In this document: one piece after another, positions 1 through 8,179 of the stretch
Layout of the letters: every line of letters begins with the position of its first letter
Position numbering within the stretch: position 1 is the first letter of the stretch
From: Nitrospira sp.
GTDB lineage: Bacteria; Nitrospirota; Nitrospiria; Nitrospirales; Nitrospiraceae
DNA: 64,000 bases
Assembly (NCBI GenBank): GCA_024331125.1
Contig: JANDJI010000001.1
Location: 280,001 to 344,000, forward strand
Direction of reading: 5' to 3'
Program-made: the position numbers and the translations under genes
The notes under the pieces: model-generated
Databases searched by the model: none
The model's input: the letters and a program-made list of their open reading frames with translations, nothing else
Told to the model about the DNA's origin: nothing

Positions 1-198
1 CACGGTGGGCAACGTGTCCACGATGGCCGATCGCCCGACGCCGACACACAACGCACCGGCCTCCCTCATTGCCTTTGCAGCGGCGGACGTGGTGCCCAAC
101 GCGACGACGGCATGACGTTCGCCCAGCGCCCCGCGAAGCCTGGAGACCAACAGCCGGCCCAGCCCGCCGCCTTGCCCATCGATCACGCAGACTCGCAT
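1..198 (-). CDS. DUF3842 family protein, C-terminus outside the window
   Basis: The first 66 codons are present and the gene runs off the left edge. The N-terminus MRVCVIDGQGGGLGRLL followed by a VVALGTTSAAAKAM segment matches the start of the DUF3842 family, a small Rossmann-like family of unknown function with a Gly-rich loop. The ATG at 196-198 lies 3 nt after the nikR stop codon, so the two genes are almost certainly co-transcribed. A role in nickel handling is possible from this position but is not shown by the sequence. Confidence 0.75.
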   Translation of the reverse strand, partial: MRVCVIDGQGGGLGRLLVSRLRGALGERHAVVALGTTSAAAKAMREAGALCVGVGRSAIVDTLPTV

Positions 199-201
199 GA
201 C

Positions 202-636
202 TTACACGACCCCTTTCCCCGTGGTCGTCATCGTGAGCTTGCCATGCTTGACGCCCTTGATGCTGAGCAAGGCATCGGCCAGCTTCTTGATATCGGTTCC
301 GCGCCCCCGCACGACGACCACCTCAAGACAATGGGCATGGTCGAGATGCACGTGCATACCGGAGAGGATCAGTCCTTGATGCTCGTGTTGGATGTCGGTC
401 AATTTTCTCGTCAAGTCCCGCACGTGATGGTCGTACACGAAGGTGACGGTCCCGACGGTTTCCCGGTCGTGATCCCATTCCTGCCCGACGAGATCGTCGC
501 GGATCAGATCCCGCAACGCCTCGGACCGGTTGGTGTAGCCACGGGCCCTGATACGGCGGTCGAAAGCGTCCAATAGCCGCCGGTCGAGCGAGACTCCGAA
601 TCGCACCAGTTGGTGTGCACGATGAGACCGTATCAT
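202..636 (-). CDS. nikR: Nickel-responsive transcriptional regulator NikR
   Basis: The 144-residue protein has the usual NikR length. An N-terminal ribbon-helix-helix (about residues 10-50, with RFGVSLDRRLL and GYTNRSEALRDLI) binds DNA. A C-terminal ACT-like domain forms the tetramer and binds Ni(II). The square-planar nickel ligands known from E. coli NikR align with H84, H95, H97 and C103 here, in the stretches IQHEHQG and MHVHLDHAHC. The family represses nickel uptake or activates urease/hydrogenase genes when nickel is plentiful. The next gene downstream (DUF3842) is 3 nt away. No nickel transporter lies in the window, so the regulon is elsewhere. Confidence 0.95.
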   Translation of the reverse strand: MIRSHRAHQLVRFGVSLDRRLLDAFDRRIRARGYTNRSEALRDLIRDDLVGQEWDHDRETVGTVTFVYDHHVRDLTRKLTDIQHEHQGLILSGMHVHLDHAHCLEVVVVRGRGTDIKKLADALLSIKGVKHGKLTMTTTGKGVV

Positions 637-706
637 GATTTTGAAAAACGTAGCACTGCAGAACGAGCAGGGTCAAGGGGAAGATCGGGGAATACGTCGC
701 GGACGA

Positions 707-2119
707 CTATTCACTCTGAATCGGAACGTAGAGCACGTTGCCCTGCCGGTTGACGAGCAGCAAGGCAAGATCGGTCGGTTTGAGAGGATCGGCCAGCCGC
801 TGCAGGGTGGAAAAACTCGAAACGGGCTGCCGGTTGAGTTCAAGAACGACGTCGCCCGGCTGAAGGCCGGCCGCCTCGGCCGGCGCTCCTTCCTCGATAT
901 CAGTCACGACGACACCGCTCGTGACGGGCAAGTCCATCTGCCTCGCGAGCGAGACGGTGACGTCATCGAACACCACGCCGGAGAGCGGATGCACGGCGGA
1001 GGCGACGGACGACGAGAGCTGGGCTTTCTTGGCCCGCTCGCGCGGAGCCTCTTGGATCACCAGTTCGGCCTGATACGGTCTGCCGTCCCGAATGAGATCG
1101 ATCTGATGTTTGCTGCCGATCTGGGCTTGCGCGATGAGATTGCGCAGATGACCGCTGTCCATCACGTCGCGGCCGCCGAACCGCACGACCACATCTCCCC
1201 GCTTGAGGCCGGCCCGTTCGGCCGACCCCTTCGGCTGCACGTCCGTCACGATCGCGCCCTTGATGTCCGGCAGGCGGAAAATCTTCGCCAGCATCGGACT
1301 CACGTCCTGTGTCGAGGCTCCCAGAAATCCCCGCACGACCCGTCCCGTTTTGAGCAGACTCTGCATGGCGGCACGGGCCATGTTGCTGGGGATCGCAAAA
1401 CCGACCCCCACGTTTCCACCAGTGGGGCTCGCGATCGCCGTGTTGATGCCCACCAACTCGCCGTGGATGTTGACGAGGGCGCCGCCCGAATTGCCCGGAT
1501 TGATCGGCGCATCGGTTTGAATGAAGTCCTCGAAATCCGCCACGCCCACATCCGCCCGCCCCACCGCGCTCACGATGCCGAAGGTCACGGTGCGGCTCAG
1601 TCCCAGCGGACTGCCGATCGCCAGGACAAAGTCACCCACCGCGAGCTTGCTCGAATCGCCCCAGGTCGCCGCCGAAAGATTCGTCGCGTGAATCTTGACC
1701 ACCGCCACGTCGGTTTTCGGATCACTCGCCACTACTTTCCCCTTGAACTGACGGCGATCGGACAAAATGACTTCGACATCAACCGCATCAGCCACCACAT
1801 GGTTGTTCGTGACGATGAGTCCGTCTGGCGAAACGATCACCCCAGACCCTTGGCCGTATTGCCGTCGGGCCGGAGGCTCCTTGAACAGCCCGAACGGCAA
1901 CGCCTCGTCACTGAAGGCCTGGTCGCGCACCACCACCGTGGAAGCAATGCTCACCACCGCCGGAATCACCTTGCCGGCGGCGGCCTTCACTTGACTCTGC
2001 AAATCCTGCCCACCGGCGGCGCAGGCATCCGGCACATCCAGCATCACGCAGGCGAACAGAGCCCAACCGGCCCTCATCCCCCAGACGGCCCACCCATTCA
2101 TCAACCGGCGCTTGTTCAC
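707..2119 (-). CDS. htrA: Periplasmic serine protease of the HtrA/DegP (Do) family
   Basis: This is a trypsin-like protease and chaperone for misfolded envelope proteins. I chose the GTG at 2117-2119 because it follows an AAAAGGGAG ribosome-binding site at 8 nt and gives a normal signal peptide ending near DACA. An earlier in-frame GTG at 2203 adds 28 residues without a ribosome site. With this start (470 aa) the catalytic triad is H107 (TNNHVV), D137 (KTDVAVVK) and S211 (NPGNSGG). Two PDZ domains follow at roughly 260-350 and 380-465, each with a GDVV-type carboxylate-binding loop region. It sits downstream of the copper operon on the same strand, separated by 137 nt, and may help cope with metal-damaged envelope proteins. 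Confidence 0.93.
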   Translation of the reverse strand: MNKRRLMNGWAVWGMRAGWALFACVMLDVPDACAAGGQDLQSQVKAAAGKVIPAVVSIASTVVVRDQAFSDEALPFGLFKEPPARRQYGQGSGVIVSPDGLIVTNNHVVADAVDVEVILSDRRQFKGKVVASDPKTDVAVVKIHATNLSAATWGDSSKLAVGDFVLAIGSPLGLSRTVTFGIVSAVGRADVGVADFEDFIQTDAPINPGNSGGALVNIHGELVGINTAIASPTGGNVGVGFAIPSNMARAAMQSLLKTGRVVRGFLGASTQDVSPMLAKIFRLPDIKGAIVTDVQPKGSAERAGLKRGDVVVRFGGRDVMDSGHLRNLIAQAQIGSKHQIDLIRDGRPYQAELVIQEAPRERAKKAQLSSSVASAVHPLSGVVFDDVTVSLARQMDLPVTSGVVVTDIEEGAPAEAAGLQPGDVVLELNRQPVSSFSTLQRLADPLKPTDLALLLVNRQGNVLYVPIQSE

Positions 2120-2256
2120 TGGCCGCACTCCCTTTTGATTATATGGCCCCAGGTCCAAATGGTAATGCTGCGCGAACCTATCATAGGAAACCGGCTTCTG
2201 CACGATATTCGAGAGAGGCGCCTCATGGACGGAGAAGGGAGGGGAACGGGTCTCTG

Positions 2257-3090
2257 TTAGAACCAGAGCCGCACACCAGCCACAAAGCGAATCTGACTCG
2301 GGTTGCCGCCTTCCTCCCGCACCAAAGCGGCAGTCTCCCCGAAACTCCGATCCACTGAGAACCCGACATAGGGAGCGAATTCCCGCCTGATCTCATAACG
2401 GAGCCGCAATCCGAACTCCAGATTGTTGAGCCCGGCGCCGGTGGTAAATCGCTCGACCCGTTGCGCCGCCAGATTCGTTTCGAACCGTCCTTGCAGGACC
2501 AGTCGTTGCGTCAGCAGGAAATCCTTCGTCAGTGAGAGCCGCCCCGACACATGACCGCCCTGGTCGATGAACAGCGCGGCTTCCAGTTCGTAATTATAGG
2601 GCACCAGGCCCTGGATGCCGATGACGCCCAGCCCGCGCGTCACATTCCGCCCACGGAACTGTTGCGTTTCGACACGCGAGCCGATCTGCACATCGTAATA
2701 CTTCGCGATGAACCGGCCGTACAACAGTTGAAAGTCCACATCATAGTCCGCCTTAAATGCCGTATCCTGCTGCCCCTCGCTTTTGAACCAGAGCCGATGA
2801 TGGTCGCCTCCGTACCACCCGTCGATGTCCCATCGATAATCGTCCCGGCCGGGGCGGGCACCGCCGGCCGGACGATATTCCAGCACGTCAATCAGCGTAA
2901 ACAGATAGGGCCGCTGGTCGTGCACGGGGCTCGGCCAATTCGTCAACAGAGGGGGCGGCGGTATCGGTGGCAACACGGGAGATTCGGTCGATGGTTGTGC
3001 ACCGGCATCGGAGACCAGACCGATCCCAACGAAGCAGACCACGAAGCAAGCCAGGACAGCCGCCCACGGCCGTGGTCTCCCAGTTCTCAT
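2257..3090 (-). CDS. copB: Copper resistance protein CopB (outer membrane)
   Basis: CopB is an outer-membrane beta-barrel that works with the CopA oxidase in periplasmic copper resistance. The ATG at 3088-3090 overlaps the copA stop in an ATGA tetranucleotide, which argues for translational coupling. A longer frame to 3180 would only read antiparallel to nothing useful inside copA. The 277-residue product has a signal peptide ending at SDAGA, a Pro-rich linker (about residues 30-55), then the CopB core with DDYRWDIDGWYGGD, QLLYGRF and a C-terminal beta-strand ending in VRLWF, the terminal Phe typical of outer-membrane proteins. The Met/His-rich N-terminal repeats of Pseudomonas CopB are absent. 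Confidence 0.92.
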   Translation of the reverse strand: MRTGRPRPWAAVLACFVVCFVGIGLVSDAGAQPSTESPVLPPIPPPPLLTNWPSPVHDQRPYLFTLIDVLEYRPAGGARPGRDDYRWDIDGWYGGDHHRLWFKSEGQQDTAFKADYDVDFQLLYGRFIAKYYDVQIGSRVETQQFRGRNVTRGLGVIGIQGLVPYNYELEAALFIDQGGHVSGRLSLTKDFLLTQRLVLQGRFETNLAAQRVERFTTGAGLNNLEFGLRLRYEIRREFAPYVGFSVDRSFGETAALVREEGGNPSQIRFVAGVRLWF

Positions 3091-4973
3091 GACGGGCCGT
3101 GCCGCTCGCCGCCGGCAACCTCGACGACTCTGAACATCCCGGCTTCCATGTGCAACAAGAGATGACAGTGGAGCGCCCATCGCCCCGGAGCATCAACCGT
3201 CACCGCCACAGAGAGCCGCTCCGCCGGCTTGACGATCACCGTATGTTTGCGCGGCAGAAACTTGCCCGCACCATTCTCCAGCTCCATCCACATTCCATGC
3301 AGATGAATGGGATGCTCCATCATCGTATCGTTCACGAAAACCAGCCGCAGCCGCTCGTCCTTGCGAAGGGGAATCGGATCGGGAGCCTCCGAATACTTCT
3401 TGCCGTCAAATGACCAAAGATACCGCACCATGTGGCCGGTGAGATGGAGTTCGATCGTCCGTTCCGGTTCCCGCCACTCATCCATGGGAGTGAGCCGCTT
3501 CAGGTCGGCATAGACCAATACCCGCCGTTCCGTTTGGTCGAGCCCCGTTCCCGGCTCCATCCATCGGCTTCGCGCGTATTCGGCTATCATCTGGTTGCCT
3601 AAGCCATGGTCATCGGGACCATGCCGAACCCACTCCATGCCGACACCGGACGCCGTGCTTTCGGTCGTTGCCGTTCCATGGTCAGGTCTATGGTCATGTC
3701 CTGCATGACCGGGCAAGGGCAAGTGACCGGGGCCTTGCTGCCGGCCTTGTATCACTCCGCTCTGCTTGTGTTCGTGTCCTCCCATACCCATCCGGCCCAT
3801 GGCTTCCATTCCCATTCCCATGTCATCCATCGTGCGGAGTGGGCGCGGGCGGCGCGGAGGAAGGTCGCCGCTCATGCCAGGTCGCGGCGCGAGCGTGCCC
3901 CGCGCATAACCGCTTCGATCCATCGCCTCGGCAAAAACGGTGTAGGCCCGGTCTTCTTCCGGCCGAAGGATCACGTCATAGGTCTCCGCCGGTCCCATCC
4001 GTAGTTCCTCCACTGTGACCGGTTGGACATGCTGCCCATCGGCCTGCACGACCGTCATCGTAAGCCCTGGTACGCGCACGTCGAAGAACGTCGCAGCCGC
4101 GGCATTGATCAATCGCAGCCGCACCGCCTCGCCGGGATGAAACAGCCCCGTCCAATTGCCGGTCGGCGAAAGACCGTTCATCAGATAGACCAAGGCGGAG
4201 CCGGTCACATCGGCAAAATCCGTCGGGTCCATTCTCATCCAATCCCACATCAAGTAATCCTCAAGCGCCGGCCAGAACCCCATTCGTCTCGCATCCGCCA
4301 CAAAGTCCACCGCCGTCCGCTTTTGAAAGTTGTAGTACCCGCTGACCTTTTTGAGATTGGCCAGGATCCTGTCCGGTTCCTCGACACTCCAGTCCGACAA
4401 CAGCACCACATAGTCACGGTCATTCCGAATGGGCTCCGGTTCTTGCGGTTCGATGATCAACGGCCCATACATGCCCTGTAATTCCTGACCACCCGAATGG
4501 CTGTGGTACCAATAGGTGCCGCTCTGTTTCACCGGAAAGCGATAGGAAAAAGTAGTTCCCGGTTCGATGCCTGCGAAACTCACGCCGGGAACCCCGTCCA
4601 TCTCGAACGGCAGCAGAATGCCGTGCCAATGGATCGAGGTCGGCTCCCGCAAGTGGTTCGTCACGCGGATGGCGACCTGTTGTCCTTCCCTCAGTCGAAG
4701 GAGCGGGCCGGGAACCGTGCCATTGATCGTGACGGCGGTACCGATCTGTCCATCCACCGTGAAGGATCGCTCGTTTATCACAAGGTCGATCAGCTCGCCA
4801 GACAAGGCCGAAGGTTGTGTGCCGACAGAGGGAATAGGATGTATCGCACGGCCTGCACACGCGGGAAGGAGCGACTGGATCGTCGCCAACACCCCCAGCG
4901 CCCCGATTCGTTTCAGCAGCAGACGTCTGGAAATCGAGTCGGCTCCATCTGGCACATTCTTGTTGAATGGCAT
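3087..4973 (-). CDS. copA: Tat-exported multicopper oxidase CopA
   Basis: This periplasmic multicopper oxidase oxidises or sequesters Cu(I). Starting at ATG 4971-4973, which follows AGAAGG at 9 nt, it is 628 aa. An in-frame ATG 21 nt upstream has no good ribosome site. The twin-arginine signal is SRRLLLKR. Copper ligands are at HWHG (115-118), HSH (157-159), HPIHLHG (554-560) and HCHLLLHMEAGM (602-613), where C603 is the type-1 copper cysteine. Between the second and third cupredoxin domains lies a Met/His/Gly-rich insert (about 380-450, with MDDMGMGMEAMGRMGMGG), a likely extra copper store. It lies between cusA (50 nt upstream) and copB (4-nt overlap). Confidence 0.95.
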   Translation of the reverse strand: MPFNKNVPDGADSISRRLLLKRIGALGVLATIQSLLPACAGRAIHPIPSVGTQPSALSGELIDLVINERSFTVDGQIGTAVTINGTVPGPLLRLREGQQVAIRVTNHLREPTSIHWHGILLPFEMDGVPGVSFAGIEPGTTFSYRFPVKQSGTYWYHSHSGGQELQGMYGPLIIEPQEPEPIRNDRDYVVLLSDWSVEEPDRILANLKKVSGYYNFQKRTAVDFVADARRMGFWPALEDYLMWDWMRMDPTDFADVTGSALVYLMNGLSPTGNWTGLFHPGEAVRLRLINAAAATFFDVRVPGLTMTVVQADGQHVQPVTVEELRMGPAETYDVILRPEEDRAYTVFAEAMDRSGYARGTLAPRPGMSGDLPPRRPRPLRTMDDMGMGMEAMGRMGMGGHEHKQSGVIQGRQQGPGHLPLPGHAGHDHRPDHGTATTESTASGVGMEWVRHGPDDHGLGNQMIAEYARSRWMEPGTGLDQTERRVLVYADLKRLTPMDEWREPERTIELHLTGHMVRYLWSFDGKKYSEAPDPIPLRKDERLRLVFVNDTMMEHPIHLHGMWMELENGAGKFLPRKHTVIVKPAERLSVAVTVDAPGRWALHCHLLLHMEAGMFRVVEVAGGERHGPS

Positions 4974-5022
4974 GGTGATCGACCTTCTATTCATTCCGGA
5001 AATGTCGGGCGCTTCACGACTC

Positions 5023-8000
5023 TCACTTTTCCGACAGAGATTGGCCCCGCCACAAAGTATAGAGCACCGGAATCACCAGCAACGTCAGCACGGTCGAGCT
5101 CACCATGCCGCCGATCATCGGCGCGGCGATGCGTTTCATCATGTCGGCGCCGGTTCCGGTGGTCAACATGATAGGGAGCAAGCCGCCCATGATCGCGGCC
5201 ACCGTCATCATCTTGGGCCGCACTCGTTGGACAGCTCCCTCCATGATGGCCTCGCGGAGGTCGTCTCCATTGGCCATGCGACCTTCGCGTATGTGCCGCT
5301 CATACGCTTCATCGAGATAGACCAGCATCACCACGCCCGTCTCCGCCGCCACGCCGGCCAGCGCAATGATCCCCACCCACACGGCGACGCTGAGGTTGTA
5401 GCCCAGGTAATCGAGATACCAGACGGCTCCGATCGCGGCGAAGGGGACGGACAAGAACACGATCAGCGATTTGGCCAGCGATCTAAAATTCAGATACAAG
5501 AGCAACAGGATCACGGCCAAGGTCACAGGGACCACCAGCTTCAACCGCTCTTCTGCCCGAACCAGATGCTCGTATTGACCGGTCCAGATCAGCCGGTACC
5601 CAGAGGGGAGCGTGACCAGCTCACGGACTGCTCGCTGGGCGTCTTCGACATAGCCGCGCAAGTCGCGGCCGCTGACCGACACAGAGACCAGACCGGCCAG
5701 CGACCCCGCCTCATCCGCGATCGACGGGGGCCCCTGCGTGATTACCATCTGCGCGATCTGGCCGAGGGGAATCTGCGCGCCGGTCGGCGTGGGAATCAGC
5801 ACCCGTTTGAGCCGGTCCGGATCGTCGCGCAACTCGCGCTTGTAGCGAACGTTCACCGAGTACCGTTCGCGCCCCTCAACCGTGGTTGTCACGGTTTCTC
5901 CTCCTATGGCTGATGTGATCACCGCTTGCACATCGCCCACCGTCAGGCCATAGCGGGCCGCTTCACGTCGGTTCACGATCAAATCCAAGTAATAGCCCTC
6001 ATTGAGCCGTTCGGCGAAGGCGCTCCTGGTGCCCGGCACGGTCGCCAAGACCTGTTCGATTTCTAGACCGATTCGCTCGATTGTCTTCAAATCCGGCCCC
6101 AGCACCTTGATCCCGACGGGGCTCCGGACGCCGGTCGTGATCATTTCAGTCCGGGTTTGGATCGGCATCCACCAGATGTTCGGAAATCCCGGGATACGCA
6201 GTTTAGCATCCATCTCATCCAGCAACCGGTCCCAGGTCATGCCTGGCCGCCATTGCGCTTCCGGTTTCAGGGTGACCGTGATCTCGGCCATTCCCACGAA
6301 AGCTGGATCGGTCGCGGTTGGGGCCTTCCCCATCTTGCCGAACACCCGCTCCACTTCCGGGAATGTCGTAAGCAACTGATCCTGGACCTGCAAGACCTTC
6401 GTCGCTTCGGGGATCGAAAGGCCCGGGATGGTCGTCGGCATGTAGAGGATGGTGCCCTCGTTCAGCGGCGGCATGAACTCCGCGCCAAGCCGGAAGAATA
6501 CCGGCGCTGTGACGCCCACCACCGCGATTGCGACCCCCACGGTTAGCCACCGGATTCGTAGCGCACCCGAAAGGATGGGTCGATAGAGAGCGATCAGCAA
6601 CCGGTTCAACGGGTTCTTGGCTTCCGCTCGAATGCGGCCGCGAATGAGGACAACCATGAGAGCCGGCGCCAGCGTCACCGAAAGGGCGGTGGCGAAGAGC
6701 ATCGCAAACGTCTTGGTATAGGCCAGGGGCGTGAACAGCCGCCCTTCCTGCGCTTCCAGGGCAAAGATCGGGAGGAAGGACACAGCAATCACCAGCAGTG
6801 AAAAGAACAGGGGCCGCCCAACTTCCTTCGCGGCAGCGATGATGATTTCCGTTCGATTGCCTGAGGGAGATTGCTCCAACCGTTTATGGGCATTCTCGAC
6901 CATCACAATCGCGGCATCGACCATGGCGCCGATGGCAATGGCAATCCCGCCCAGCGACATGATGTTAGAGGTGATCTTCAAGTAGGCCATCGGGATAAAT
7001 GCGAGCAGCACGGCCACCGGCAGGATCAGGATGGCCACTAACGCGCTTCGAAAGTGAAACAGAAAGACCACCGCGATCAGGCTGACGATCACACTTTCTT
7101 CAAGCAGTTTCTCGCGGAGGACGGCGATCGCGCGATGAATGAGATCGGACCGATCGTAGGTAGGGACTATGCGCACGCCTTTGGGCAAGGCCGGGTCGAT
7201 TTCTTCCAGCCTTGCTTTGATCCGCTCGATCACGGCGAGCGCGTTCTCCCCGGCTCGCATGATCACGATCCCGCCGACCGTCTGGCCCTTGCCGTCCAAC
7301 TCGGCAATGCCCCGCCGCTGATCCGGCCCGAGTTGGACATGCCCGATGTCTCGCACCAGAATCGGCGTGCCTCGTCCATCCGTGCCGACCGGAATCAGCT
7401 CAATCTCATCAACCGACCGCAGATAGCCTCGTCCTCGAAGAACATACTCGGTGCCGGCCATCTCCAGGACGCGGCCACTCACCTCCGCATTGCTGTTACG
7501 GACCGCCTCGATCACGGTCTGAATCGGGAGTCGATAAGCCGCCAACGTGTTCGGATCCACTTCGATTTGGTACTGCTTGACGAACCCGCCGATCGATGAG
7601 ACCTCCGCTACGCCGGGTACACTCTCCAATTGGTAACGCAGATACCAATCCTGAAGGCTGCGGAGCTGCGCCAGATCATGTGTCCCGGACTCGTCCACCA
7701 ATGCGTACTGAAAGACCCACCCGACTCCGGTTGCATCCGGCCCCAAGGTCGGCGTGATACCGAACGGCAACTTGCCGGTAAGCTTCTGGAGATATTCGAG
7801 GACACGACTTCTCGCCCAGTAGAGATCGGTCCGGTCTTCGAAGATCACATAGACATAGGATACACCGTATTCTGAAACCCCGCGGACTCGTTTGACCCCC
7901 GGACCCGCGAGCAGAGAGGTCACCACCGGGTAGGTAATCTGGTCTTCAATAAGGGTTGGGCTTCGCCCCGGCCACTCGGTGTAGACGATCACTTGAACAT

Positions 8001-8130
8001 CTGAAAGGTCCGGAATGGCATCGAGAGGAACGTCCATCACAGCCCAGGTACCCCAGACGACCAACAAGAGCACACTCAACACTACCAGGACCGGATTCCG
8101 AGCGCTCGCTTCGATCAGTCGCTCAATCAT
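5023..8130 (-). CDS. cusA: CusA-type heavy-metal RND efflux pump
   Basis: This inner-membrane RND proton antiporter of 1035 aa expels Cu(I)/Ag(I) across both membranes with CusB and CusC. The ATG at 8128-8130 has GGAAGG 8 nt upstream. A GTG 9 nt earlier sits on top of that ribosome site. The TM4 signature GAMVDAAIVMVENAHKRLE (about residue 401 on, proton-relay Asp 405) is the monovalent-metal (HME3) type. The porter domain keeps the Met in RTEMITTGVRSPVGIKV, equivalent to one of the CusA methionine ligands. The full repeat of two 6-TM halves with two large periplasmic loops is intact. It sits 49 nt downstream of cusB and 49 nt upstream of copA. Confidence 0.95.
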   Translation of the reverse strand: MIERLIEASARNPVLVVLSVLLLVVWGTWAVMDVPLDAIPDLSDVQVIVYTEWPGRSPTLIEDQITYPVVTSLLAGPGVKRVRGVSEYGVSYVYVIFEDRTDLYWARSRVLEYLQKLTGKLPFGITPTLGPDATGVGWVFQYALVDESGTHDLAQLRSLQDWYLRYQLESVPGVAEVSSIGGFVKQYQIEVDPNTLAAYRLPIQTVIEAVRNSNAEVSGRVLEMAGTEYVLRGRGYLRSVDEIELIPVGTDGRGTPILVRDIGHVQLGPDQRRGIAELDGKGQTVGGIVIMRAGENALAVIERIKARLEEIDPALPKGVRIVPTYDRSDLIHRAIAVLREKLLEESVIVSLIAVVFLFHFRSALVAILILPVAVLLAFIPMAYLKITSNIMSLGGIAIAIGAMVDAAIVMVENAHKRLEQSPSGNRTEIIIAAAKEVGRPLFFSLLVIAVSFLPIFALEAQEGRLFTPLAYTKTFAMLFATALSVTLAPALMVVLIRGRIRAEAKNPLNRLLIALYRPILSGALRIRWLTVGVAIAVVGVTAPVFFRLGAEFMPPLNEGTILYMPTTIPGLSIPEATKVLQVQDQLLTTFPEVERVFGKMGKAPTATDPAFVGMAEITVTLKPEAQWRPGMTWDRLLDEMDAKLRIPGFPNIWWMPIQTRTEMITTGVRSPVGIKVLGPDLKTIERIGLEIEQVLATVPGTRSAFAERLNEGYYLDLIVNRREAARYGLTVGDVQAVITSAIGGETVTTTVEGRERYSVNVRYKRELRDDPDRLKRVLIPTPTGAQIPLGQIAQMVITQGPPSIADEAGSLAGLVSVSVSGRDLRGYVEDAQRAVRELVTLPSGYRLIWTGQYEHLVRAEERLKLVVPVTLAVILLLLYLNFRSLAKSLIVFLSVPFAAIGAVWYLDYLGYNLSVAVWVGIIALAGVAAETGVVMLVYLDEAYERHIREGRMANGDDLREAIMEGAVQRVRPKMMTVAAIMGGLLPIMLTTGTGADMMKRIAAPMIGGMVSSTVLTLLVIPVLYTLWRGQSLSEK

Positions 8131-8179
8131 ATGTCCCACCTTCCAACTGCGCGGCGACCGCGACGGCCGCTTTTCCCTA

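Noticed and set aside
635..2260. Long plus-strand open frame opposite the HtrA gene (over 500 codons)
   Set aside because: It mirrors a clear HtrA coding sequence with intact catalytic triad and PDZ domains. The plus-strand product has no domain or ribosome site; it arises from the GC-rich codon pattern of the real gene.
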